Below, piece by piece: positions 63,822 through 64,000 of a stretch of 64,000 bases of DNA. The stretch lies in contig CAKZRU010000181.1 of NCBI GenBank assembly GCA_937146725.1, forward strand, positions 1 to 64,000. Direction: 5' to 3'. The DNA is from an uncultured Myxococcales bacterium (lineage in GTDB: Bacteria > Myxococcota_A > Bradymonadia > UBA7976 > VGTA01). The notes under the pieces were generated by a model. That model did not search any database and was not told the DNA's origin. It worked only from the letters and a program-made list of their open reading frames with translations. The number at the start of each line of letters is the position of its first letter. Position 1 is the stretch's first letter. A program made the translations under genes and the position numbers.

Positions 63822-64000
63822 ATGTTTCAAGTTCGATTTAAACCTTTTATCTACTGTGTTTTATCAGTCGCCTTATCGCTGATCTTTACACAACAGGCTT
63901 TGGCGCAATCTGGCTGTGAATACCCGCGTTCTTTGATCATTTTAGATCGTTCGGCGAGTATGCAGTCCCAAATTGGTGGTGAAACCAAGTGGCAAATTGC
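63822..64000 (+). CDS. VWA-domain secreted protein, cut by window edge
   Basis: Only the first 59 codons are in the window. ATG 63822 follows AGG at seven bases. Residues 1-28 are a signal peptide (FIYCVLSVALSLIFTQQALA). CEYPRSLIILDRSASMQSQ follows: the strand and D-x-S-x-S metal-ion-dependent adhesion motif of von Willebrand A domains. Asp-Arg-Ser-Ala-Ser is intact. Length and further domains are unknown. It continues the run of secreted-protein genes that begins at 55.4 kb. Confidence 0.7.
   Translation, partial: MFQVRFKPFIYCVLSVALSLIFTQQALAQSGCEYPRSLIILDRSASMQSQIGGETKWQI

Overview
The window looks like the chromosome of a Gram-negative, didermic bacterium from the myxobacterial/bradymonadal branch (former Deltaproteobacteria). 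This is an inference from gene content: many lipobox proteins with tandem Asp/Glu/Met linkers (MAGEM, VEPDM, NDMML), MopE-like CDG-D-DCDG-DE repeats, seven-copy Cys-rich repeats ending in a MYXO-CTERM-like tail, an RHH-FHA protein, and an S41 peptidase of the myxobacterial MXAN_5808 type. Base composition is moderate to AT-leaning by eye. I saw no tRNA, rRNA, CRISPR array or phage module.

Layout. 1-3.3 kb is a mobile-element scar: a coiled-coil membrane protein of unknown function, a degenerate group II intron 3' end, an IS66 remnant with truncated tnpB, and a REP-type (Y1) transposase beside CTTAAGA repeats. 3.3-8.1 kb holds a large M60-like metallopeptidase lipoprotein divergent from an outer-membrane-type protein with a Lys repeat. 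8.1-12.1 kb is xdhAB (xanthine dehydrogenase). 12.2-16.8 kb has a membrane-anchored repeat protein, a UbiA-like membrane protein, a membrane alpha/beta hydrolase and a saccharopine-dehydrogenase-like reductase. 16.9-23.8 kb is a same-strand run: MAGEM lipoprotein, M17 aminopeptidase, DnaJ-like protein, mutS and a small esterase. 24-25.3 kb is a porin behind a sigma-54-like promoter and a 13-bp tandem repeat. 25.6-31.4 kb is the malQ-glgB-glgX glycogen operon, overlapping convergently with a DASH cryptochrome gene.

33-40.6 kb encodes surface proteins: a pentaheme cytochrome lipoprotein, a C-type lectin lipoprotein and a Cys-rich cell-surface protein. 40.7-44.8 kb has an RHH-FHA protein coupled to an FAD oxidoreductase, a single-pass Lys-tailed protein and a second FHA protein. 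44.9-49.9 kb carries envelope folding functions (parvulin-like protein, SurA/DsbA fusion), a lipoprotein with Ig-like domain and a stand-alone response regulator. 50.2-55.1 kb has the S41 peptidase, a DUF423 protein and enolase.

55.4-64 kb is a same-strand set of secreted proteins: PPC-domain lipoprotein, IPT-domain lipoprotein with a zincin motif, an 18-copy MopE-like lipoprotein, and the start of a VWA protein cut by the window edge. Together with the 33-40.6 kb set it suggests heavy investment in Cys-rich, Ca/metal-binding cell-surface proteins. The strongest candidates for something undescribed are this cluster, the shared Met/acidic heptad linkers, the pentaheme lipoprotein and the M60-like protease.
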